Shown here: piece by piece, positions 1 through 6,927 of the stretch
Layout: each line of letters opens with the position of its first letter
Position numbering within the stretch: position 1 is the stretch's first letter
DNA from: Streptomyces sp. NBC_00271
Lineage (GTDB): Bacteria; Actinomycetota; Actinomycetes; Streptomycetales; Streptomycetaceae
Length of the DNA stretch: 64,000 bases
NCBI RefSeq assembly: GCF_036178845.1
Contig: NZ_CP108070.1
Location: 2,108,001-2,172,000 of the forward strand
Direction of reading: 5' to 3'
The notes under the pieces: generated by a model
Database searches by the model: none
Told to the model about the DNA's origin: nothing
Seen by the model: the letters and a program-made list of their open reading frames with translations, nothing else
Position numbers and translations under genes: made by a program

Positions 1-56
1 GCCATGCCCGAGGCGTCGGCGGTGTCGTCGCCGCAGACCAGCAGCATGTATTTCAT
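1..56 (-). CDS. YCII-related (DGPF-type) protein, N-terminal fragment
   Basis: Only the first 18 or so codons lie in the window; the rest runs off the left edge. The reading starts MKYMLLVCGDD, the usual opening of the small YCII/DGPF-domain family, whose first strand is normally written MKYMLL. A GGGAGGAA ribosome binding site sits just upstream of the ATG. It is the last visible member of a minus-strand run of P450, SDR, VOC and MFS genes, about 120 nt after the MFS stop. Family assignment rests on a short N-terminus only, and no catalytic role is claimed; YCII domains are poorly characterised. Confidence 0.6.
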   Translation of the reverse strand, partial: MKYMLLVCGDDTADASGM

Positions 57-179
57 GGTTCCTCCCGGTGCTCATGAACTTCCTACACCCCACCGACGAA
101 CGGGGCCGCGCCGAATCGACATCCTGGGCGCGCGAAGAGGCCGGGGCCCCTGGCCCCGGCCTCTTCGCGACGACCCGCG

Positions 180-1742
180 CTACGCGGTGGCCGTCCGCAC
201 CGACGGCTCACCGCCGGCGCCGACCGCCGCTCGGGCGGTGTTCTTGCGCACCAGCAGCAGGGTGACCAGAGCGCCGAGCAGGGAGGCGCAGCCGCAGATC
301 ACCACGCCGATGGCCATGCCGTGGCCGAGCGCGGTCTGCGCGGCGGCCCTGGCGCTGTCGCTGCCCGCGTTGGCGACGGCCAGCGGGCCCGCGGCGGCCT
401 CCATGCCGGCGTCCGCGCCGTTGAGCTTGCCCACCAGGGCGGAGGACGCGGCGCTCATCGCGATGGTGCTGATGACGGCAGGACCGAGGCCCTGGCCGAA
501 CTCGCGGACCAGGCTGGTGGCGCCGCTGGCCATGCCGGTCATGTGGATCGGTACGGCGTTCACGGCGGCCGAGGTCAGGGAGGAGACGACGCAGATGAAG
601 CCGATGCCGAGCAGCAGCACCGGGCCGATGAAGGCGGCGAGGGAGGTCGTGGTGATGGGCAGCGCGGCGATCCAGAACTGTCCCGCGGCCATCGGCAGCA
701 GTCCGCCCATCAGGAGCCAGCGGGCGTCGACGCGGGTGAGCATCCTGCTGAGCACCGGTGCCAGGAGCAGCGGGATCAGCTGGAGGATCACGAACGGCAT
801 GCTGGCGCGCAGTGCGCTCAGGTGCATCACGGCGCCGAGGCGGATGGAGACGCAGTACGCGGTGCCGATGAAGCCGAACATGCCGGCCAGGGCGACGACG
901 GCCGCCGCGGCGAAGGACGGGATCCTCAGCAGGTCCAGGTTGAACATGGGCGAGGCGGTGCGGGTCTCGGCGGCGACGAAGCCGACGAGGGCCACCGCCG
1001 CGAGGGCCAGCGAGCCGACGATGGGCCGCGCTGCCCCAGCCGCGGTCGCCGCCCTCGATGATGCCCCAGAGCAGGGCGGTGAGGCCGACGGCGATGGTGA
1101 TCTGGCCCGGCCAGTCCAGGGCGCGGCCTTCGGGGGCCTTGGAGTCGGTGACCAGTTTCCAGCAGGCGACCGCGACCGCAAGACCGAGGACGACGGGCGG
1201 CACGAACGCCCAGCGGAAGTCGGCGACCGTGGCGAGCACCCCGGAGGACAGCGGTCCCACCGCGGAGGCGAGGGAGATGCTGAGCGCCCAGGCGGAGACC
1301 GCCTTGGCACGGTCCTTCCCGTCCGGGGTGGCGGCCGCGATGACCGCGAGGGAACTGGGGAAGAGCGCCGCGGCGCCGATACCGGCCAGCGCCTGCCCGG
1401 TCCACATCATGGTGATGTTCTGGGAGGTGGCGTTGAGGAGTTCACCGAGCGCCAGGACGAGGCCGCCGAGCACCAGCAGGCGCTTGCGGCCGAAGAGGTC
1501 TCCGACCACACCGAAATTCAGTTCAAGAATGGCGGTGGGGAGAATGAAGGCGGACGTGACCCAGGCGACCTGGGAACCGGACGCCCCGAAGGCGGCCTGG
1601 ATTTCACCATTGATGGGGGGGACGGAACGGTAATGCACAGTTGCGCGGCGGCGACTGCGAGACAGCAGGCTATGAGTGTTCCGAGGTCCAGTTTCTTCAA
1701 AGAGGTCGTGGAGATCGAATCCGTCATCGTGCGTGCCCTCAC
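180..1742 (-). pseudogene. MFS drug-resistance-type transporter, broken by two frameshifts
   Basis: A 14-TM-type major facilitator exporter can be read only by joining three frames. The N-terminus (MTDSISTTSLKKLDLGTLIACCLAV, helix 1) is in one frame, the middle (PINGEIQAAFGASGSQVAWVTSAFI through GIIEGGDRGWGS, with the VGDLFGRKRLLV loop 2-3 motif) in a second, and the C-terminal half (PIVGSLALAAVALVGFVAAETRTASPMFNLDLL onward) in a third. The first shift lies at the G7 run at 1615-1621 and is repaired by adding one base. The second is near 1030-1040 and is repaired by removing one. The GTG at 1742 overlaps the upstream VOC stop (GTGA); an ATG at 1727 is an alternative start. The gene would export a small molecule, plausibly the product of the P450/SDR neighbours (inference). 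Either a true pseudogene or base-calling errors in GC homopolymers. Confidence 0.8.
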
Positions 1743-2152
1743 TCTGCGTTTTTCTCTATGAGTTCGATGAGATTTCCCTCGGGGTCGGTGACCCAGGCCA
1801 TGCGAATACCGGGTTCGGGGGAAGGACCCGGTTTCATGGCCTCGCCCGCTCCGTGCGCCACCAAGGCCGCGTAGACGGGGTCGAGTTCCGCGGTGGTGAC
1901 CGCGAAGTGCCCGTATCCCTCGGTGAGGGCGGCGGTCAGCGGGTCCGGGGCCCGCAGCCCCGGCGCGGATCCGGGCCTGGCGAGGAGTTCGATCCGCCAG
2001 CCGTGCGGATGTTCCAGGACGACGGCGCTCAGACCGGGTCCTTCGAGGGTGAACTCGAAGACGGCCCTGAGCCCGAACGCCCCCTGGTACCAGCTGGTCT
2101 GGGCGGGCAGATCGCGTACGTTGACGCCCACGTGGTCGAGTCGGACGGTCAC
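1739..2152 (-). CDS. VOC (glyoxalase/bleomycin-resistance fold) family protein
   Basis: 137 aa, a single VOC domain made of two beta-alpha-beta-beta-beta repeats. The first opens with VRLDHVGVNVRDLPAQTSWYQGAFGL and the second ends with MAWVTDPEGNLIELIE. Candidate metal ligands are the His of LDHVGV, the His of YGHFAV and the terminal Glu of IELIE. VOC proteins include isomerases, lyases, dioxygenases and drug-binding proteins, so the substrate is unknown. The GTG start is 6 nt from the SDR stop and the gene end overlaps the MFS start by 4 nt, so it is translated within one operon with SDR and MFS. A tailoring or self-protection role is an inference from context. Confidence 0.8.
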   Translation of the reverse strand: MTVRLDHVGVNVRDLPAQTSWYQGAFGLRAVFEFTLEGPGLSAVVLEHPHGWRIELLARPGSAPGLRAPDPLTAALTEGYGHFAVTTAELDPVYAALVAHGAGEAMKPGPSPEPGIRMAWVTDPEGNLIELIEKNAE

Positions 2153-2158
2153 CGGCGC

Positions 2159-2938
2159 TCAGCCGGCCATCGCGCTGTCGCCACCGTCGACCATCAGGTT
2201 GGCGCCGTTGACGGACGCCGCCTCGTCGGAGCAGAGGAAGGCGGCGGCGCGCGCGATGTCCTCGGGCTCACCCACCCGGCCCACCGGGATCCGCGCCTCC
2301 AGCTGCGCCTTCGGTCCGTCGGGGTCGTCGAGGAAGGGCGCGGTCGCGGAGGTGCGGGTCATGCCGGGGGCGATGGTGTTGACCCGGATGTGGTGCGGGG
2401 CGCCGGCCGCGCACAGGTGCTTGCTCATCGCCAGCACCCCGCCCTTGGCCGCGCCGTGCGGGACCATCGGCATGAAGGGGGCGCCCCGGACGGCGGCCAC
2501 CGAGGCGACGTTGAGGACGGCTCCGCCGCCGCGGGCGATCAGGTGCGGCCAGGCCGCCTGCGTACAGAAGTAGGGGATGTCGAGCTCGTTCTTGATGGTG
2601 AAGTACCAGTCCTCGGCCGGCATGGTCGCGAACGGCCCGTTCCGCAGTGCGGAGGCGTTGTTGTAGAGGATGTCGATCCCGCCGAGGGCCTCGATCCCCG
2701 CGTCGATCCACTCATGGGCGCCCGCCTCGGAGGAGAGGTCCACCGGGGCGAGGGACCGCATGACACCGCCGGCCTTCTCGACGAGTTCCACCGTTTCCGC
2801 GGCGGCGTCGGCATCGAGGTCGCAGCCGAATACGGTGGCGCCTTCCGCGGCGAATACCTGGGCCACGGCCCGCCCTATTCCGGCCCCCGTTCCGCTGATG
2901 AAAGCGATTTTTCCAGCCAGTCGACCCATGATTGCCAT
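2159..2938 (-). CDS. Short-chain dehydrogenase/reductase with His replacing the catalytic Tyr
   Basis: 259 aa classical SDR. The Rossmann glycine motif reads SGTGAGIG (residues 15-22), followed by acidic D40 and D42 (suggesting NAD preference), the NNAS motif (93-96), and the C-terminal VNGANLMVDGG typical of the family. The active-site Ser is S146. The family's YxxxK is present here as H161-GAA-K165: the codon is CAC where TAC would give Tyr, one transition away. Loss of the Tyr normally abolishes SDR chemistry, so this protein may be inactive, use another residue, or be non-catalytic. The alternative ATG at 2929 gives a start three codons later. It is coupled to the VOC gene and follows the P450 after a 141-nt gap. 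Confidence 0.85.
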   Translation of the reverse strand: MAIMGRLAGKIAFISGTGAGIGRAVAQVFAAEGATVFGCDLDADAAAETVELVEKAGGVMRSLAPVDLSSEAGAHEWIDAGIEALGGIDILYNNASALRNGPFATMPAEDWYFTIKNELDIPYFCTQAAWPHLIARGGGAVLNVASVAAVRGAPFMPMVPHGAAKGGVLAMSKHLCAAGAPHHIRVNTIAPGMTRTSATAPFLDDPDGPKAQLEARIPVGRVGEPEDIARAAAFLCSDEAASVNGANLMVDGGDSAMAG

Positions 2939-3030
2939 GTCCCTTGTCCAGTGCCGCCGGTGTGCGGTGCTGGCAGCGTAGGGACGGCCATTGCCCAGAA
3001 CAAGAAAAGGGTCGGCGCGGGGGCATCGCG

Positions 3031-3078
3031 GTGTCGTACGGCGGTATGCGAGCGGTGTCGTACGGCGGTATGCGTGCG
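3031..3078. repeat. 24-bp tandem direct repeat next to the P450 stop codon
   Basis: Two head-to-tail copies, 3031-3054 and 3055-3078, are identical at 23 of 24 positions; each contains the core TCGTACGGCGGTATGCG. They begin two bases after the P450 stop on the minus strand and lie in the gap before the SDR gene. Probably a slippage duplication; a protein-binding direct repeat for the SDR promoter is possible but unsupported. Confidence 0.9.
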
Positions 3079-3079
3079 G

Positions 3080-4339
3080 TCAGCCGTGGGAGGTGCCGAG
3101 CCGTACCGGAAGTTCCCGCACGCTGTTGCCGACGAAACTGGAGTGCCGGGAGAGTTCCGCCTCCGTCACGGCGAGGTCGAGGTCGGGGAAACGGGTGAAC
3201 AGCCGCTCCAGGGCGATGGTCGCCTCCAAGCGCGCCAGCGGGGCACCGAGGCAGTAGTGGGCGCCGTGCCCGAGGGAGAGGTGCCGGGCGGCGCCGGACC
3301 TGCCGGGCCGGGTGACGTCGAAGCGGTCGGCGTCCGGGCCGTGCACGGACGGGTCTCGCCCCGCCGCCGAGTAACCGGCCAGCACGGGCGTCCCCTTGGG
3401 GATCACCGTGCCGTCGACGGTCAGGTCCCGCACCGGGTAGCGGAAGGGGAAGTAGCTGACGGGCGCGTCCCAGCGCAGGGTCTCCTCGACCACGTCCGCC
3501 CAGCCCACCCCGCCCGCGCCCTTCATGACCAGCTCCAGCTGGTCCCGGTGGCCGCAGAGCGCCCGTACGGCGTTGGTGAGGAGGTTGAGCGTGGTCTCGT
3601 GCCCCGCGATGATCATCAGTACCAGGGTGCCGATCAGCTCCTCCTGGCTGAGCCGGTCGCCCTCCTCGTCCCGGGCGGCGATCAGCGCGCTGGTGAGGTC
3701 GTCGCCCGGCCGCTCGCCCCGCGCGACGGCCACGGTGGCGAGCACGGCGACGAGTTCACGGTTGGCCGCCAGGGCCTTCTCGGGGCCGATGTCGGTGGCG
3801 ACCACGTGGTTCGACAGGTGGTGCAGCCGGTCGCGGTGCTCCGCGTCCACCCCGAGCAGTTCCCCGATGACCCCCATGGGCAGCGGCATCGCGAAATGCC
3901 TGCGCAGATCGGCGACTCCGCCGTCCCGCTCGGCCGCGGCCCGGAGGTCGTCGAGCAGCCCCGCCGTCAACTCCTCGATCCGGGGCCGTAGTTCCTCGAC
4001 CCGGCGCGCGGTGAACGCCTTGCTCACGAGCGACCGCAGCCGCCGGTGGTCCTCGCCGTCCGCGGTCGTCATCCCGCGTACGGTCGCGAAGGTCGCGAGC
4101 GGCCACCCCGGCGCTATCCGCCCCTCCCGCAGCTCGGTGAAGTGCTCGGCGCCCTTGGCGACTTCGGGATGCGCGAGGAACTCCTTCAACGCCTCGTGCC
4201 CGAGCACCGCCATGCCCTCCACCTCGCCGGGCAGCACCACCGCCGCGACGGCGCTCCGCTCGAGCAGCCGCGCGTTGTCGGCGTGCGGGCAGCCACCGGC
4301 CGGGTCCATGCGGTGCGGCGTGACGGGAGAGGTGTCCAC
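3080..4339 (-). CDS. Cytochrome P450 monooxygenase
   Basis: 419 aa, a normal length for a soluble actinobacterial class I P450. All landmarks are present: I-helix oxygen-binding AGHETT (245-250), K-helix ETLR (E286-R289), and the heme loop LSLGHGAHYCLG with the proximal thiolate C363. The heme loop has Leu in place of the usual Phe three residues before the Gly. It needs a ferredoxin and a reductase, neither of which is encoded nearby. The GTG start has a GGAG site 7 nt upstream. It is divergent from a methyltransferase across 160 nt and heads the SDR-VOC-MFS run, suggesting a small oxidative tailoring or detoxification set. The substrate cannot be inferred. It resembles the macrolide-type CYP107/CYP105 groups, but subfamily is not certain. 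Confidence 0.95.
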   Translation of the reverse strand: MDTSPVTPHRMDPAGGCPHADNARLLERSAVAAVVLPGEVEGMAVLGHEALKEFLAHPEVAKGAEHFTELREGRIAPGWPLATFATVRGMTTADGEDHRRLRSLVSKAFTARRVEELRPRIEELTAGLLDDLRAAAERDGGVADLRRHFAMPLPMGVIGELLGVDAEHRDRLHHLSNHVVATDIGPEKALAANRELVAVLATVAVARGERPGDDLTSALIAARDEEGDRLSQEELIGTLVLMIIAGHETTLNLLTNAVRALCGHRDQLELVMKGAGGVGWADVVEETLRWDAPVSYFPFRYPVRDLTVDGTVIPKGTPVLAGYSAAGRDPSVHGPDADRFDVTRPGRSGAARHLSLGHGAHYCLGAPLARLEATIALERLFTRFPDLDLAVTEAELSRHSSFVGNSVRELPVRLGTSHG

Positions 4340-4499
4340 CGGAGGTCTCCTTACGGGCGCGGGGAGTCGGCTCGCGGGCGCCGCGAGCCGTTACGACGAA
4401 GGATTCTGCCCGCTCGACCCCGTGACCGACAGCGATGGCGTACGCGCCGATCCGCGGTTCTTCCCCCGGATCCGCCGCCGTCCACGGTTGGATGGTTCC

Positions 4500-5330
4500 A
4501 TGACCGACGAGCACGAGCGGATGATGCGGGCCAACCAGGCCAACTGGGACGCGCGGACCCCCGTCCATCTCGCCAGCCGGTTCTACGGGCTGGGTGAGAA
4601 GCTCGACCCTGCGCGCTGGTTCGCCGCCTTCGAGTGGGAGGACCTCGGGGACCTGGCCGGCCTCGACGTGTTGCATCTCCAGTGCCACCTCGGCACCGAG
4701 ACCATCGCCTTCGCCGAGCGCGGCGCGCGGACCGTCGGCCTGGACATCTCCGAGGCGTCCGTGGCGGCCGCGGCCGACATCGCGGCACGGGCGGGCGCCG
4801 ACGTGACGTACGTACGGGCCAATGTGTACGACGCCGTCGAAGCCCTGGACGGGCGGCGGTTCGACGTGATCTACACCGGCAAGGGCGCCCTGTGCTATCT
4901 GCCCGACCTGGACCGCTGGGCCGCCGTCATCGCTCAACTGCTGCGCCCGGGAGGAAGGTTGTACATCGCCGAGTTCCATCCGCTGCTCAACGCGCTGGGC
5001 CCCAAGCCCGCCGAGGGCGAGGGCACCGAACTGCTGCTGCGCCACGACTACCTGGGCGGCCGGGACGCCGTGCACCGGAATGCGACCTACACGTACACCG
5101 ACGGACCGGCCGTCGAGGGCGCGACCGACAGTTACGAGTGGATGCACGGAATGGACGAGGTCGTCAACGCGTTGACCACAGCGGGACTCGGTATCCGCCG
5201 GCTCCGGGAGAGCGACGAGCTTCCCTGGCCGCGCTGGCCGCAGATGGTCCGTACACCGTCCGGCTGGTGGCGCCTGCCGGAAGGGGAGCCGCGCATTCCG
5301 CTGCTGTACGGCCTCCTGGCGAGCCGTTGA
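4500..5330 (+). CDS. Class I SAM-dependent methyltransferase
   Basis: 276 aa. The SAM-binding region reads LDVLHLQCHLGTETIAFAERGARTVGLDIS (motif I with an acidic residue ending strand 2), followed by DVIYTGKGALCYLPDL and LLRPGGRLYIAEFHP, as in Methyltransf_11/25 proteins. The N-terminus MTDEHERMMRANQANWDARTPVHLASRFY matches a family of Streptomyces small-molecule methyltransferases. The ATG was chosen because the family begins there; no Shine-Dalgarno is visible and a weak -10 (TTGGAT, 4488-4493) ends 6 nt before it, so the mRNA may be leaderless. It is divergent from the P450. Its last codons and stop are duplicated immediately downstream. Substrate unknown. Confidence 0.85.
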   Translation: MTDEHERMMRANQANWDARTPVHLASRFYGLGEKLDPARWFAAFEWEDLGDLAGLDVLHLQCHLGTETIAFAERGARTVGLDISEASVAAAADIAARAGADVTYVRANVYDAVEALDGRRFDVIYTGKGALCYLPDLDRWAAVIAQLLRPGGRLYIAEFHPLLNALGPKPAEGEGTELLLRHDYLGGRDAVHRNATYTYTDGPAVEGATDSYEWMHGMDEVVNALTTAGLGIRRLRESDELPWPRWPQMVRTPSGWWRLPEGEPRIPLLYGLLASR

Positions 5331-5365
5331 GAGACAGATCTTGGCGAGCCATTGAGAGACAGATC
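5317..5365. repeat. 24-bp direct repeat duplicating the 3' end of the methyltransferase gene
   Basis: Copies 5317-5340 and 5342-5365 match at 23 of 24 positions with a 25-bp period. The first copy contains the final codons and the TGA of the methyltransferase; the second lies in the untranslated region. The pattern looks like replication slippage tolerated because it falls after the stop. Confidence 0.9.
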
Positions 5366-5660
5366 ACAGCCACTCCGTCACGAGCCGTGGTAGTGTGCAT
5401 TCAGCACTTGTGTACGCCCCGTCTCGGGCGCCGGTGCTGAATCTCCCTCTTTCGCTGACATGCCCGTCGCTTTTCCGATCGGGCGACCAGCTTCTTCACA
5501 TCACCTTCCGAGCGCGGTCAGCCGTAGCTCCTTCAGGTGATCTTCCCCGCCGCACCGAGGCGTGAGCACGCCGCCTCCCCCCCCCCCCCCCCCCCCCCCC
5601 CCGGCACACCCCTCCCTTCTTCATGACCTCATGAATCCGTCCTCGAAAGGACCACCTCTC
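5331..5660 (+). promoter_or_regulatory. Long 5' leader of the rho paralogue with hairpin and poly(C) tract
   Basis: No convincing gene lies in these 330 nt. A -10-like TAGTGT (5391-5396) is followed by a nested hairpin: outer arms ATTCAGCAC (5399-5407) and GTGCTGAAT (5434-5442), inner arms CGCCC (5415-5419) and GGGCG (5426-5430). Downstream the RNA would be C/U-rich and poor in G, then reaches a run of 26 C. A GTG at 5562 is in frame with rho through the poly(C) tract and would add a proline run. Changing the C count by one makes that frame terminate at 5632-5634, overlapping the ATG at 5631. I treat the ATG at 5661 as the main start. Confidence 0.55.
5577..5602 (+). repeat. Poly(C) homopolymer, 26 nt
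   Basis: An uninterrupted run of 26 C on the strand that becomes the rho mRNA leader. Poly(C) RNA is the classical activator of Rho ATPase and cytidine-rich single strands are what Rho's primary site binds (established). Its place in the leader of a rho gene therefore suggests an autoregulatory Rho-loading site (inference). Homopolymers of this length are prone to slippage and to miscounting in assemblies. Confidence 0.95.
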
Positions 5661-6803
5661 ATGACCACCACACTCGAACACCCTCCCGTACAGAAGCAGC
5701 TCCCGGCCCACGCCACCGGTGTCCTCGACATCGCGCACAACGGGCAGGGGTACCTGCGCGCCGCCGAGAGCTGCCTGCCCACGCCGACCGACGTCCAGGT
5801 CTCCGCCGCACTCATCCGCCGTCACGGCCTGCGCAAGGGCGACACCGTCGAAGGCGTGCGCGGCGGACCCCGCGCCCTCGCCGAGGTCGAGCGGATCAAC
5901 GGCCGCACCCCCGAAGAGCTGCGCCGCCGCCCGCACTTCCGCGACCTCACCCCGCTGCACCCGCGCGACCGGCTCCGCCTGGAGCACCCGGCGAGCGGCA
6001 TGGCCGGACGCGTCGTCGACCTGGTCTCCCCCGTCGGCAAGGGCCAGCGCGGTCTGATCGTCGCCCCGCCCAAGACCGGCAAGACGGTACTGCTCCAGCA
6101 GCTCGCCGCCGCCGTCGCGGGCAACCACCCCGAATGCCATCTGATCGTGCTGCTCCTCGACGAGCGGCCCGAAGAGGTCACCGACATGCGGCGCTCCGTC
6201 CGCGGCGAGGTCTACGCCTCGACCTTCGACAAGACGCCGAAGCAGCACATCGCCCTGGCCGAGCTCGTCGTCGAGCGCGCCAAGCGGCTCGTCGAACAGG
6301 GCGAGGACGTCGTCATCCTGATGGACTCGCTCACCCGGCTGTGCCGCGCGCACAACAACGCGGCCGCCTCCGGTGGCCGCACCCTCAGCGGCGGCGTCGA
6401 CGCCGCCGCGGTGCACGGCCCCAAGCGGTTCTTCGGCGCCGCGCGCCTCGCCGAGGAGGGCGGCTCGCTCACCATCCTCGCCACCGCCCTGGTGGAGACC
6501 GGCTCCCGCGCCGACGACTACTTCTTCGAGGAGCTCAAGAGCACCGGCAACATGGAGCTCCGCCTCGACCGGACCCTCGCCTCACGCCGTGTGTTCCCGG
6601 CCGTGGACATCATCCCTTCCGGCACCCGTCGCGAGGAACTGCTCCTGCCCGGGGCCGAGTTGACAGCCGTACGCGGCCTGCGACGCGCCCTGCAGACCCG
6701 GGACGCCCAGGCCGCCCTGGAAACCCTCCTGGAGCGGCTGCGCGCCACGCCGGACAACGCGACCTTCCTGCGCCAGGTCCAGCCGACCCTGCCCACCGCC
6801 TGA
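5661..6803 (+). CDS. rho: Transcription termination factor Rho, short paralogue
   Basis: 380 aa RecA-type hexameric RNA helicase that terminates transcription. An OB-like RNA-binding fold (about 17-70, VLDIAHNGQGYLRAAES...RKGDTVEG) is followed by Walker A APPKTGKT (135-142), DERPEEVTDM, Walker B VVILMDSLTRL, the Q-loop stretch GGVDAAAVHGPKRFFGAAR and the R-loop STGNMELRLDR. The helical N-terminal domain and the long Arg-rich insertion of the main actinobacterial Rho are absent, so this is a second, compact Rho. The start is the ATG with GAAAGGA upstream; ATG 5631 and GTG 5562 are longer in-frame options. The gene stands alone after a structured C-rich leader. All catalytic motifs look intact. 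Confidence 0.93.
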   Translation: MTTTLEHPPVQKQLPAHATGVLDIAHNGQGYLRAAESCLPTPTDVQVSAALIRRHGLRKGDTVEGVRGGPRALAEVERINGRTPEELRRRPHFRDLTPLHPRDRLRLEHPASGMAGRVVDLVSPVGKGQRGLIVAPPKTGKTVLLQQLAAAVAGNHPECHLIVLLLDERPEEVTDMRRSVRGEVYASTFDKTPKQHIALAELVVERAKRLVEQGEDVVILMDSLTRLCRAHNNAAASGGRTLSGGVDAAAVHGPKRFFGAARLAEEGGSLTILATALVETGSRADDYFFEELKSTGNMELRLDRTLASRRVFPAVDIIPSGTRREELLLPGAELTAVRGLRRALQTRDAQAALETLLERLRATPDNATFLRQVQPTLPTA

Positions 6804-6927
6804 TCCCACCCCTAATCCACCGCGCCGGACCTCCCGGACCTCTTCCGCATGTGGCATCCGGGTACTGCATCCCCTCGCTCGGGCCTGGCACCCCGGCGCA
6901 CGGCGACTCCGTTCCTACGTTGACGGT

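Noticed and set aside
4..1761. 585-codon plus-strand open frame
   Set aside because: It mirrors the MFS gene on the other strand; composition is a high-G+C shadow with no ribosome binding site or domain.
3055..3078. Direct repeat as a possible CRISPR or iteron
   Set aside because: Only two adjacent copies with no spacers, next to a gene end; no cas or rep gene is present.
1676..3991. 771-codon plus-strand open frame
   Set aside because: It is antisense to VOC, SDR and P450 genes, all of which have clear family motifs.
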